DNA of 64,000 bases from Pseudomonas viridiflava (GTDB taxonomy: Bacteria; Pseudomonadota; Gammaproteobacteria; Pseudomonadales; Pseudomonadaceae). The stretch is taken from assembly GCF_900589395.1 (NCBI RefSeq), contig NZ_UUIS01000058.1:30201-94200 (forward strand). Reading direction: 5' to 3'. Shown piece by piece: positions 17,211 to 25,465 of this stretch (position 1 is its first letter; every line of letters starts with the position of its first letter). The notes beneath the pieces are model-generated. The model did not search any database. It saw nothing but the letters and a program-made list of their open reading frames with translations, and was not told where the DNA came from. A program made the position numbers and the translations under genes.

Positions 17211-17816
17211 ATGTTGAAAATCGTCCACCTGGTAACGGGAGCGGCAGCCTTGCTGCTTTCGTTCATCCCCAGCCTACGCAGCGAAGCGCTCATGCCTCAC
17301 CTGTTTGCACCTGACGCGTTGTACCTGGTCTTTTTCGGCCTGCTCAACCTGCTGCTGGCGCCTGTCGTCCCGCACTGGAAAAGAGGCCCGCGCCGCACCT
17401 TGCAGAATCTGGCCAGCGCCCTGCTGGTCGTCGCAGTCATTGTCCAGACCCTGGCCTTGCTGGTGCCCTTGCAAAGCATTGCCGACCAACCGGCCATCGC
17501 CGTCGCCCTGACCGTTGCCCTGGTTGCGGTCGCCCTGCACTTGAGCACGACCCTGTACAAACGCTCGCCCAGCCCCATTGTCCAGAGCCATGACCTGGGC
17601 AACCGGGATACCGGCACGGTGAAATGGTTTAACGCCTCCAAGGGCTTCGGTTTCATCTCCCGGGATTCGGGCGACGACATCTTCGTGCACTTTCGCGCCA
17701 TTCGCGGCGAAGGCCATCGCGTCCTGGTAGAAGGCCAGCGCGTAGAGTTTTCCGTGATGAACCGCGACAAGGGCCTGCAAGCCGAGGACGTCATCGCAGC
17801 ACTGCCGCGCCGCTGA
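17211..17816 (+). CDS. Four-helix membrane protein with C-terminal cold-shock domain
   Basis: A 201-residue fusion. The N-terminal half has four predicted transmembrane segments (about 5-20, 35-52, 67-89 and 96-115). The C-terminal third (about 134-197) is a complete CspA-like cold-shock domain, beginning GTVKWFNASKGFGFI with RNP1 KGFGFI at 144-149 and RNP2 DIFVHF at 156-161. With four helices and a cytoplasmic start, the nucleic-acid-binding domain would face the cytoplasm, so the protein could tether RNA or single-stranded DNA to the inner membrane. An equivalent gene sits next to dps and slyX in P. aeruginosa, where it is listed as a probable cold-shock protein. The function is not established. 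The start has only a weak binding site (GTGAGC). Confidence 0.88.
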   Translation: MLKIVHLVTGAAALLLSFIPSLRSEALMPHLFAPDALYLVFFGLLNLLLAPVVPHWKRGPRRTLQNLASALLVVAVIVQTLALLVPLQSIADQPAIAVALTVALVAVALHLSTTLYKRSPSPIVQSHDLGNRDTGTVKWFNASKGFGFISRDSGDDIFVHFRAIRGEGHRVLVEGQRVEFSVMNRDKGLQAEDVIAALPRR

Positions 17817-17835
17817 CCTGCAGCACCCACGATAG

Positions 17836-17866
17836 AAAAAGCCGCGACTCGATCGCGGCTTTTTTT
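17836..17866. terminator. Bidirectional terminator between the cold-shock-domain gene and slyX
   Basis: Stem AAAAGCCGCGA / TCGCGGCTTTT with a short loop, followed by seven or more T on the plus strand and by five T on the minus strand. It serves both convergent transcripts. A 13-bp direct repeat (TTTTTGTCTATTA) follows at 17862-17874 and 17876-17888. Confidence 0.85.
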
Positions 17867-17885
17867 GTCTATTACTTTTTGTCTA

Positions 17886-18092
17886 TTAATAGTGTGGCGG
17901 CGGCGCCTCGTCATCAAAGCCGTCACCGCGATGACTCATTTCTTCCTGACGCTTGATGACCATCGCCAACTGCAACCGCAAGCGGTCCAGACTGCGCTGA
18001 TGAGCCACCAGCGCATCATTGAGCGACTGAATGGTGTCATCCTGAAAGGCCAGGCGGGTTTCCAGCTCCACAACCCGCGACTCAAGGCTCAT
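17886..18092 (-). CDS. slyX: SlyX family protein
   Basis: A 68-residue protein of the SlyX family, a short coiled coil of unknown function. Heptad-like hydrophobic spacing runs from about residue 3 to 50 (ESRVVELETRLAFQDDTIQSL), followed by an acidic, Pro-rich tail ending PPPHY, which is the usual end of SlyX. Its ATG overlaps the stop of the HIT gene by four bases (ATGA), so the two are translationally coupled. Confidence 0.92.
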   Translation of the reverse strand: MSLESRVVELETRLAFQDDTIQSLNDALVAHQRSLDRLRLQLAMVIKRQEEMSHRGDGFDDEAPPPHY

Positions 18093-18517
18093 AACGACGC
18101 CTCGAACTCGAAATCACCGGTCAGCAGCGGCTTGAGACGCTCGACGATGGCGGCGTACTGCTCGGCGGTGTAAGGCACGGCAGGTTGCCTGCCCCATACC
18201 GGAGCAGGCCAGGCGTTGTCACCGCGCATGCGCACGATGACATGCATATGCAACTGACTGACCACGTTCCCCAAGGCTGCGATGTTCAGCTTGTCGGCCG
18301 CAAACACAGCCTTTAGCAGGCTCGCCAGGGCCGTGGTTTCCTGCCACAACAATGCCTGCTCACGGCCATCCAGCTCAAAGAGCTCGGTAATGTCCGCGCG
18401 ACGCGGCACCAGGATGAACCAGGGGTATTGCGCATCGTTGGAAAGTAACAGGCGGCACAACGGGAAGTTGCCGATAGGCAAGGTGTCTTGTTGCAGGCGC
18501 GAATCGAGAACGAACAC
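18089..18517 (-). CDS. HIT domain protein
   Basis: A 142-residue histidine-triad protein, probably a nucleotide hydrolase or transferase. The triad region reads QLHMHVI at 88-94: the central nucleophile (H90) and third (H92) histidines are present, but the first triad position is Gln88. Other Pseudomonas homologues share this form as far as I recall, so it may be a subfamily trait. The GTG at 18517 is chosen because AGGAG stands seven bases upstream; a longer frame from 18589 has no such signal. It is cotranscribed with slyX. Confidence 0.88.
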   Translation of the reverse strand: MFVLDSRLQQDTLPIGNFPLCRLLLSNDAQYPWFILVPRRADITELFELDGREQALLWQETTALASLLKAVFAADKLNIAALGNVVSQLHMHVIVRMRGDNAWPAPVWGRQPAVPYTAEQYAAIVERLKPLLTGDFEFEASL

Positions 18518-19317
18518 AACCGTACTCCTGATCGAAAGAGAAAAGACGTCGCCATGCAGTGACGCCATGCAGAGGCGCAAGAATATCAAAAACCCGATGC
18601 ACCGACCTGCACCCTTGCTGGCGCACGACGCACCGATTCGAGGCCACTGTCATCTGATGGCAGCAATAACAACGCACGCTGTACACCCACGCACAGAGAG
18701 GTCACATGACTGCCTGCCAGCGGACATCAGTGACGCGCTCGGATTCAGGCAACCTGGCACGAAAACGCACCAAAACGAAACACAAGTGGGTACCTGGTAT
18801 ACCAATATTGCGGAATTTACTCAGGTAGGCGCACGCAAGGTAACGTTTTGCGAAACACCCTCTGGCTCATATCCATCACCCGACAGACAAAATACCAAGC
18901 AGACAATTAAGATAATTTATGTTTTAAAACAGTAAGTTAACGACATAAATTAAAGTCAAACCTGCGATTTTCACAAAATTTTTTCATTTCGACGTGCTTT
19001 TAGCACGCTTGTTGCTTTACTACTGTCATGTCTCAAGCAGGGAACAGTCGTGGCAATCCTTTTCGACCAAACCTGGCAAGGCTTTTGCTGTACTCCCTGA
19101 GATCAACGTCGAAGCATCTTTTCCAACAGTGACATTTCGACGATTTAAAGGGCTTTTTCGGCGATTAACCCGGAAAAAAACCAAAAATAATGGGTTTGCG
19201 ACCCTCGCAACCCCGGCCGGCGTGATGTACATTGCGCCAGCATAAAAAGAAAGAGCCGCCCAGATAAAAATACAGGTGAGCGGCAAGAGTCTTCTAAAAA
19301 CCAAAGGAGCAATCACG
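18518..19317. other. 800-base AT-rich leader upstream of oprD
   Basis: No convincing gene is present; the open frames across it lack codon bias. The part from about 18890 to 18990 is strikingly AT-rich for this genome, a likely target for MvaT/H-NS-type silencers. A perfect palindrome TGGTATACCA lies at 18795-18804, resembling GntR-family operators, and a stem CGTGCT-TTT-AGCACG lies at 18993-19007. The oprD ribosome binding site AAAGGAGCAATCACG ends the region. A long untranslated leader or a small regulatory RNA is possible. Confidence 0.45.
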
Positions 19318-20643
19318 ATGAGAGTGATGAAGTGGAGCGCAATCGCACTGGCCGTTGCAGCAGCAGCCAGCACCCAATTGGCCACGGCTGCGCCGTTCGT
19401 CAGCGACCAGGCTGAGGCCAAGGGTTTTGTCGAAGGCAGCTCGTTGAACCTCAAGGCCCGTAACTACTATTACAACCGCAACAAGAAAGACGGCGCGGTT
19501 GATGATAAAGACTGGACCCAGGGTTTCTCCGCCATGTACAGCTCTGGCTACACTCAGGGCACCGTGGGTGTCGGCGTGGACGCTTTCGGCTTCTTCGGCC
19601 TGAAACTGGACGGCCAGGACCAATATTCCGGTTCCGGCAACCTGGTAGTCGACAGCCGCGGCCGTAACGAAGACAGCTTCGGCAAAGCCGGTGGCGCCGT
19701 TAAGTTCCGCATTTCCAAGACCGAGCTGAAAATCGGCGACATGATGCCGACCAGCCCGGTATTCGCCGTCGGCGGCTCGCGCCTGATTTCCCAGACCGCC
19801 AGCGGTATCAGCCTGCAGAGCAGCGAGTTCGCAGGCCTGGACCTGGAAGCCGGTCACTTCTACTCCGGTACCAGCCAGGACGAAACCAATCGTAACGGCA
19901 ACATCTGGGCAAACTATGCCGGTGTGACCGCCAAGACCGCCGATTTCGCAGGCGGCAAATACTCGATCACCGACAGCCTGGGCGTAGCGTTCTACGCTGC
20001 CAATCTCGAGGACGTCTGGAACCAGTACTACGCCAACATCAACTACGCCCTGCCACTGAGCGGCGACCAGTCCCTGGCGTTCGACGCCAACCTGTACCGC
20101 ACCGTCGACGAAGGCAGCGCCAAGGCCGGCTCGATCAGCAACACCGCCTTCTCCGGCTCGGTTGCCTACTCGTTCCTGGCGGCACACACCGTCACCCTGG
20201 CCCTGCAGAAGATCAACGGTGACACGCCGTTCGACTACATCGGCATCGGCGACAACAACCGTGGTGGCGACTCGATCTTCCTGAATAACTCCATTCAGTA
20301 CTCCGACTTCAACGGTCCGAACGAGAAATCCGCCCAGGTGCGTTACGACCTGAACATGGCACCTTACGGCGTTCCCGGCCTCAGCTTCATGGCTCGCTAC
20401 GTCAAGGGCTGGGACATCGACGGCAGCAACACGCCTGTCAACAGCGCCTACGCTGGCCTCTACGGTTCAGACGGCGAACACCGCGAGACCAACGTCGAAG
20501 CCAAGTACGTGCTGCAATCGGGCCCGGCCAAGGATCTGTCCTTCCGTATCCGTCAAGCCTGGCACCGCGGCAACGCCGACCAGGCCGAAGGCAACATCGA
20601 CGAGTTCCGCCTGATCATCGACTACCCGATTTCGGTTCTGTAA
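19318..20643 (+). CDS. oprD: OprD family outer-membrane porin
   Basis: A 441-residue porin of the OprD family, forming an 18-stranded barrel for small solutes such as basic amino acids; in P. aeruginosa OprD also admits carbapenems. The signal peptide spans residues 1-24 (cleavage after ATA). Family blocks include AEAKGF near the mature start, DWTQGF, AGGAVKFRISKTELKIGDM, LQSSEFAGLDLEAGHFYSG and the C-terminal RLIIDYPISVL ending in an aliphatic residue. It lies beside slyX/HIT and proS, as oprD does in P. aeruginosa, and the N-terminus matches OprD itself well, so I assign oprD rather than a paralogue; substrate choice is unproven. AAAGGAGC precedes the start. Confidence 0.88.
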   Translation: MRVMKWSAIALAVAAAASTQLATAAPFVSDQAEAKGFVEGSSLNLKARNYYYNRNKKDGAVDDKDWTQGFSAMYSSGYTQGTVGVGVDAFGFFGLKLDGQDQYSGSGNLVVDSRGRNEDSFGKAGGAVKFRISKTELKIGDMMPTSPVFAVGGSRLISQTASGISLQSSEFAGLDLEAGHFYSGTSQDETNRNGNIWANYAGVTAKTADFAGGKYSITDSLGVAFYAANLEDVWNQYYANINYALPLSGDQSLAFDANLYRTVDEGSAKAGSISNTAFSGSVAYSFLAAHTVTLALQKINGDTPFDYIGIGDNNRGGDSIFLNNSIQYSDFNGPNEKSAQVRYDLNMAPYGVPGLSFMARYVKGWDIDGSNTPVNSAYAGLYGSDGEHRETNVEAKYVLQSGPAKDLSFRIRQAWHRGNADQAEGNIDEFRLIIDYPISVL

Positions 20644-20668
20644 TCGCAATCAGGTTGTTCGCAACACC

Positions 20669-20694
20669 ACAAGCCCGGCTCATGCCGGGCTTGT
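20669..20694 (+). terminator. Terminator of oprD
   Basis: An 11-bp stem ACAAGCCCGGC / GCCGGGCTTGT with loop TCAT, 25 bases after the oprD stop. The following T content (TTGTTCATTC) is moderate, so termination is likely but may be partial. Confidence 0.75.
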
Positions 20695-20802
20695 TCATTC
20701 ACGGCCCTGCTGCCGCGCAACCGCCCTGCCCTGTACTCGACAAGCCCGGCGCCGTACAATGCCTGGTCATTTTCAGTCTCAAGCAACCGACAACGGCCAA
20801 CC

Positions 20803-22518
20803 ATGCGCACCAGTCAATTTTTGCTCGCCACACAGAAAGAAACCCCTTCCGATGCGGTCGTGGTCAGCCATCAGCTGATGCTGCGTGCCGGCATGATTCG
20901 CAAACTGGCTTCGGGCCTGTACACCTGGCTGCCGATGGGCCTGCGCGTGTTGCGCAAGGTCGAGGCCATTGTCCGCGAAGAGATGAACGCCGCCGGCGCC
21001 CTCGAAATTCTCATGCCTGGCATCCAGCCTGCCGAACTGTGGCAGGAATCGGGTCGCTGGGAGCAGTACGGGCCGGAGCTGATGCGCCTGGTCGATCGCC
21101 ATGCGCGTGACTTCTGCCTGGGCCCGACCCATGAAGAGGTCATCACCGACCTGGCCCGTAACGAGCTTAATAGCTATAAACAGCTGCCAATCAACATGTA
21201 CCAGATCCAGACCAAGTTCCGTGACGAGATCCGTCCGCGCTTCGGGCTGATGCGTGGCCGCGAGTTCATCATGAAAGATGCCTACTCGTTCCACGCCGAT
21301 CAGGCATGCCTGCAGCAGACCTATGACCGCATGCACCAGGCCTACAGCAATGTATTCAGCCGCCTGGGCCTGAAATTCCGCCCGGTCGAAGCCGACAACG
21401 GCTCGATCGGTGGTGCCGGCTCGCACGAGTTCCACGTTCTGGCCGAGTCTGGTGAAGACGACATCGTCTTCAGCAATGGCTCCGAATACGCCGCCAACAT
21501 CGAAAAGGCCGAAGCCCTGCCGCAGGAAAAGAGCCGCCCGGCGCCCACTGAAGAACTGCGCCTGGTCGACACCCCGAATACCAAGACCATTGCGCAACTG
21601 GTCGAAGGCTTCAACCTGCCGATCGAGAAGACCGTCAAGACCCTGGTGGTGCATGCGGCCGAAGAAGGCAAGCTGATCGCCCTGATCATCCGCGGTGACC
21701 ATGAACTCAATGAGATCAAGGCCGCCAAGCTCGAACAGGTCGCCAGCCCGCTGACCATGGCTTGCGAGGCCGAGCTGCGCGACGCCATCGGCGCCGGCGC
21801 CGGATCGCTGGGCCCGCTGAACCTGCCGCTGCCGTGCATCATCGATCGCTCGGTGGAGCTGATGAGCGATTTCGGCGTGGGCGCCAACATCGACGACAAG
21901 CACTACTTTGGCGTCAACTGGGAGCGCGACCTGCCGGTTCCGCAAGTGGCTGACCTGCGCAATGTGGTCAGTGGCGACCCGAGCCCGGATGGCCAGGGCA
22001 CCCTGGAAATCAAACGTGGCATCGAAGTCGGGCACATTTTCCAGCTGGGCACCAAGTACAGCCAGGCCCTGAAATGCCAGGTACTGGGCGAGAACGGCAA
22101 GCCGATCGACCTGATCATGGGCTGCTACGGTATCGGCGTTTCCCGCGTGGTGGCCGCTGCCATCGAGCAGAACAACGACGAAAACGGCATCATCTGGAAC
22201 GACACCCTGACGCCGTTCCATATAGCCCTGGTGCCGCTGCGCTACGAAACCGACGCTGTCCGCGAGGCCACCGACACGCTGTATGCCGACCTCACGGCCG
22301 CCGGCTTCGAAGTACTGCTCGACGACCGCGACAAAAAGACCAGCCCGGGCAACAAGTTTGCCGATATGGAGCTGATCGGCATCCCGCATCGCATCGTGGT
22401 CAGTGATCGCGGCCTGGCCGATGGCAATATCGAGTACAAGAGCCGTACCGAAGCGCAGCCACAAGCTGTTGCTCTCGCTGACGTGCTGTCGTTCATCCAG
22501 AACCGCCTGCGTCGCTGA
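20803..22518 (+). CDS. proS: Proline--tRNA ligase
   Basis: ProRS charges tRNA-Pro. The 571-residue protein is the bacterial type: a class II core with motif 2 in RPRFGLMRGREFIMKD (about 145-160), an inserted YbaK-like editing domain (about 225-405) that clears Ala-tRNA-Pro, motif 3 in GCYGIGVSRVVAA (about 441-453), and a C-terminal anticodon-binding domain. Its length is that of the E. coli enzyme. The start at 20803 has no strong Shine-Dalgarno (GGCCAACC only). Confidence 0.97.
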   Translation: MRTSQFLLATQKETPSDAVVVSHQLMLRAGMIRKLASGLYTWLPMGLRVLRKVEAIVREEMNAAGALEILMPGIQPAELWQESGRWEQYGPELMRLVDRHARDFCLGPTHEEVITDLARNELNSYKQLPINMYQIQTKFRDEIRPRFGLMRGREFIMKDAYSFHADQACLQQTYDRMHQAYSNVFSRLGLKFRPVEADNGSIGGAGSHEFHVLAESGEDDIVFSNGSEYAANIEKAEALPQEKSRPAPTEELRLVDTPNTKTIAQLVEGFNLPIEKTVKTLVVHAAEEGKLIALIIRGDHELNEIKAAKLEQVASPLTMACEAELRDAIGAGAGSLGPLNLPLPCIIDRSVELMSDFGVGANIDDKHYFGVNWERDLPVPQVADLRNVVSGDPSPDGQGTLEIKRGIEVGHIFQLGTKYSQALKCQVLGENGKPIDLIMGCYGIGVSRVVAAAIEQNNDENGIIWNDTLTPFHIALVPLRYETDAVREATDTLYADLTAAGFEVLLDDRDKKTSPGNKFADMELIGIPHRIVVSDRGLADGNIEYKSRTEAQPQAVALADVLSFIQNRLRR

Positions 22519-22524
22519 GCCTTT

Positions 22525-22550
22525 GGCGCACCCGCGCAAGCGGGTGCGCC
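22525..22550. other. Perfect 11-bp GC-rich hairpin after proS
   Basis: GGCGCACCCGC, loop GCAA (a stable GNRA tetraloop), GCGGGTGCGCC, starting six bases after the proS stop. There is no U-tract, so it probably protects or partly terminates the proS mRNA before the downstream lipoprotein gene. Confidence 0.55.
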
Positions 22551-22589
22551 AGGTACGCATCCGCGCGGCCATCCGAATTCAGAGCCCCC

Positions 22590-23546
22590 ATGTTCAAGCG
22601 ACATAACCTGAGCCTCGGCAGCGCCACCTTGTGCGGCGCCCTGCTGGTCAGCGGCTGTGCCAATCACTTGTCACAACGCAGCGAGCATGAAGAACGCGTC
22701 GAGCGCAAACTACTCGAACACACTCTGCAGATCGACGTAGGCGACCCCAAAACGTTGGAGTTGCCACAGCGTCGCGTCCGCATCAATGAACACAAGGCCT
22801 TTGAAGTCACCGAATTCGAAGTGACCCGCCACTATGATCGCTACACGCCCTATCATCCCTGGCGCGAAATCTATGAGATCCCGCTGGGCGCTGTGGCCGT
22901 GGTAGCCGGCATTGGTGCCAATGTGGTCAACGTCTTTACCTTGGGTAATCTGCCTGAGAGCGTGACGCATGACTGGCTCGACTACGGCCTGGCCGGCGTC
23001 AACCCGTTCATGAACGCGCCCTCCCACGGCCGCGCCGAGCAGAACCTGGCCAGCATCGATGAAGCCCAGCAGGACAAACGCGTCGAGCGCACCACCCTGC
23101 CCTGGAACGAACGCCCGGTGCTGGTCAAGGCCGGCAACACGACCCACGAAATGAACACCGACCGCATGGGTGTACTGCGCCTTAACCTGCTCGACAGCCC
23201 GTTCGCCGAGCAGGACCTGCGCAAGATTACCCGCCTCTATATCAATGTCGAAGACGAGCAGGACAATACGCACGCCAGCGACAGCCTGCCGATCAGCCCC
23301 AGCCTGCGCGGCAAGCTGCTCGAAGCACATGAGCTGATCTACGATGATCTCGAGGACGACGAAGTCAGCCAGTGGGTCTATCGGGTCAAGCGCCTGGCGG
23401 AACTGGGCCTGGAAGAACAGGCCGCAGAACTGGAACAGAGCCTGATCGAGCTGACGCGCAACGACCCACAATTGCAGGGCGACTTCCTCAAGCTGCTGGC
23501 ACGCGATGCCGGACGTCTGGTGGCACCCGCGCCTGCCGACGACTGA
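22590..23546 (+). CDS. Outer-membrane-type lipoprotein of unknown function
   Basis: A 318-residue lipoprotein precursor. The signal sequence ends in the lipobox LLVSGC with C23 as the lipidated residue; Ala24-Asn25 follow, with no Asp at +2, so sorting to the outer membrane is expected. The mature part is acidic and largely hydrophilic, with one hydrophobic stretch around residues 94-112 (PLGAVAVVAGIGANVVNV) and a helical Glu-rich C-terminal half (about 230-300). I recognise no enzymatic motif. It runs with proS, 71 bases downstream, and is convergent with dinB four bases away. It seems to be a Pseudomonas-specific gene at this locus. Confidence 0.8.
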   Translation: MFKRHNLSLGSATLCGALLVSGCANHLSQRSEHEERVERKLLEHTLQIDVGDPKTLELPQRRVRINEHKAFEVTEFEVTRHYDRYTPYHPWREIYEIPLGAVAVVAGIGANVVNVFTLGNLPESVTHDWLDYGLAGVNPFMNAPSHGRAEQNLASIDEAQQDKRVERTTLPWNERPVLVKAGNTTHEMNTDRMGVLRLNLLDSPFAEQDLRKITRLYINVEDEQDNTHASDSLPISPSLRGKLLEAHELIYDDLEDDEVSQWVYRVKRLAELGLEEQAAELEQSLIELTRNDPQLQGDFLKLLARDAGRLVAPAPADD

Positions 23547-23550
23547 TCTT

Positions 23551-24612
23551 TCAGCGCTCGAATAACTCCAGCTGCTCATGTGCGCCGCGCAAATCCTGCA
23601 GGCGCACACCAATACCCAACAGCCGCACCGGCTTGCTGCCACGGGCAAAAGCCTGGGCCAGCAAGTGCTGATAGCTGCCAAGGTCACGCCCGGCACCGGC
23701 CTGCTCCAGCGTAGTCTGGGTAAAGTCATGGAACTTGACCTTGACGAACGGCTTGCCCGGGCGATACTGCCCGTCCAGCCGTTGCATGCGGGTTTCCAGG
23801 GTCTGGATCAATTCGGGCAATCGCTCAAGACAACTGCTCAGGTCAGGCAGGTCTGTGTCATAGGTATTTTCCACGCTGATTGACTGGCGGCGGTTGTCGT
23901 TATGCACCACCCGCTCATCGATCCCGCGGGCCAGGCTCCACAGCCGCTCGCCAAAACTGCCGAACTCGCGCACCAGTGCCAGTTTTTTCCAGGCCAACAG
24001 GTCATGACAGCTGACGATTCCCAGGCGCGCCAGCTTGTCGGCCGTGACCTTGCCAACGCCATGCAGCTTGCTGACCGGCAAGGCGGCGACAAAGTCCTCG
24101 ATCTGCGCAGGCGTAATGACGAACAGGCCATTGGGCTTTTTCCAGTCGCTGGCGATCTTGGCCAGAAACTTGTTGGGAGCCACGCCGGCCGAGACCGTAA
24201 TGTGCAATTGGTTAGACACCCGGCGCCGGATGTCCTGGGCAATTCTTGTCGCACTGCCATCGAAACGGGTCGACTCGGACACATCCAGATAGGCCTCATC
24301 CAGGGACAAGGGCTCGATCAGGTCAGTGTAATCGCGAAAAATCGTGTGAATTTCGCGCGACGCCTCTTTATAGGCATCCATGCGCGGCTTGACGATGGTC
24401 AGGTCCGGGCACAGTTTCAAAGCGTGGTGCGACGACATCGCCGAGCGCACGCCGAAAGCCCGCGCCTCGTAGTTGCAGGTAGCAATGACACCACGCCGGT
24501 CTGCCGACCCTCCTACGGCCAGGGGAATATTGGCCAGCTTCGGGTTGTCGCGCATTTCAATGGCGGCATAAAAGCAGTCACAGTCGATGTGGATAATCTT
24601 GCGCTGGGCCAT
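23551..24612 (-). CDS. dinB: DNA polymerase IV DinB
   Basis: DinB is a Y-family translesion polymerase. The 353-residue protein has the metal-binding D10 (HIDCDCFYA), a steric-gate aromatic at about F14, the catalytic SLDE at 103-106, a little-finger domain from about 240, and a C-terminal beta-clamp motif QLELF near residues 347-351. ATG at 24612 is preferred to a TTG three codons upstream. I looked for a LexA box before it and found none, unlike recA in this window. Confidence 0.95.
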   Translation of the reverse strand: MAQRKIIHIDCDCFYAAIEMRDNPKLANIPLAVGGSADRRGVIATCNYEARAFGVRSAMSSHHALKLCPDLTIVKPRMDAYKEASREIHTIFRDYTDLIEPLSLDEAYLDVSESTRFDGSATRIAQDIRRRVSNQLHITVSAGVAPNKFLAKIASDWKKPNGLFVITPAQIEDFVAALPVSKLHGVGKVTADKLARLGIVSCHDLLAWKKLALVREFGSFGERLWSLARGIDERVVHNDNRRQSISVENTYDTDLPDLSSCLERLPELIQTLETRMQRLDGQYRPGKPFVKVKFHDFTQTTLEQAGAGRDLGSYQHLLAQAFARGSKPVRLLGIGVRLQDLRGAHEQLELFER

Positions 24613-24798
24613 GCCGTCCAATCACAGGTTTCAGGAAGGCGTAGTATCTCACTGCTATAGAGCGCTGGCATCCCGGGGCAAGGTCCAGAAAGCGAATGCG
24701 CAGGTACGTTTGACTGGCAGCACGCTGACGGTAAACGCTTAACCCGATGAATGCTTGCAGTAAACAGTTGAAGAAAAAGCACTTTTTCAAATTCGCGC

Positions 24799-24826
24799 TT
24801 GACACCCGATCGATAATCCGTAGAAT
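24799..24826 (+). promoter_or_regulatory. Promoter of the first initiator tRNA gene
   Basis: A consensus -35 TTGACA (24799-24804), 16-base spacer, and -10 TAGAAT (24821-24826) end 12 bases before the tRNA. This matches the arrangement of the second copy at 25016-25043. Confidence 0.8.
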
Positions 24827-24838
24827 GGCCAACACAGA

Positions 24839-24915
<77 letters not shown>

Positions 24916-24923
24916 GTTAAAAG

Positions 24924-24954
24924 AAAAAGCCACTTGAAAAAGTGGCTTTTTTTT
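24924..24954 (+). terminator. Terminator of initiator tRNA copy 1
   Basis: Stem AAAAAGCCACTT / AAGTGGCTTTTT with loop GAAA, and a run of eight T, nine bases after the tRNA. Nearly identical to the one after copy 2. Confidence 0.9.
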
Positions 24955-25015
24955 GCCCTGATTTCCTGGCCGACCAGGAAGAGGGCGTGCTGTACAAATT
25001 CTTTTACACTCAGTG

Positions 25016-25043
25016 TTGACAATGTTTCGTTTGGCTGTAGAAT
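25016..25043 (+). promoter_or_regulatory. Promoter of the second initiator tRNA gene
   Basis: -35 TTGACA (25016-25021), 16-base spacer, -10 TAGAAT (25038-25043), 13 bases before the tRNA. The bases between are mostly unlike those of the first promoter, so the boxes are conserved while the spacer is not. Confidence 0.8.
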
Positions 25044-25056
25044 GCGCCCACACAGA

Positions 25057-25133
<77 letters not shown>

Positions 25134-25143
25134 GATACAAAAG

Positions 25144-25172
25144 AAAGGCCACTTGAAAAAGTGGCCTTTTTT
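25144..25172 (+). terminator. Terminator of initiator tRNA copy 2
   Basis: Stem AAAGGCCACTT / AAGTGGCCTTT with loop GAAA and a run of T, 11 bases after the tRNA. It differs from the first by one compensated base pair, which supports the stem. Confidence 0.9.
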
Positions 25173-25465
25173 GTTGTGTCTGAAAAAGCCTTTCTCTCCA
25201 GCAAACCTTCAAAAAACTGTTTAGCGTCGCTGCGTGGAACACCCTATCATCAGCGATGTGACCGTATGTGTCTTGTCAGACCGTTTTTTCCTGCACTGCC
25301 GATCCCTTTGTGGCTAGGCTGAATCACAGCTGAACAGCTCTACCCTGCTCCACTGGCTATTCGCTCGTTAGCCGCTGACGCGCTAACATCTCGACATATT
25401 TTTTGCGTAGGGATCGGTAACTTGGCTGTAGACCTCAACCCTGTCGCGCACATTTCAGGAAGTAA

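Noticed and set aside
18282..18935. 217-codon frame across the HIT gene and the oprD leader
   Set aside because: It runs antisense through the HIT gene and into AT-rich intergenic DNA, with no consistent codon bias.
20779..22572. 597-codon open frame antisense to proS
   Set aside because: It is a by-product of GC-rich codon bias in proS; proS has full-length family motifs, and the antisense frame has no signature or binding site.
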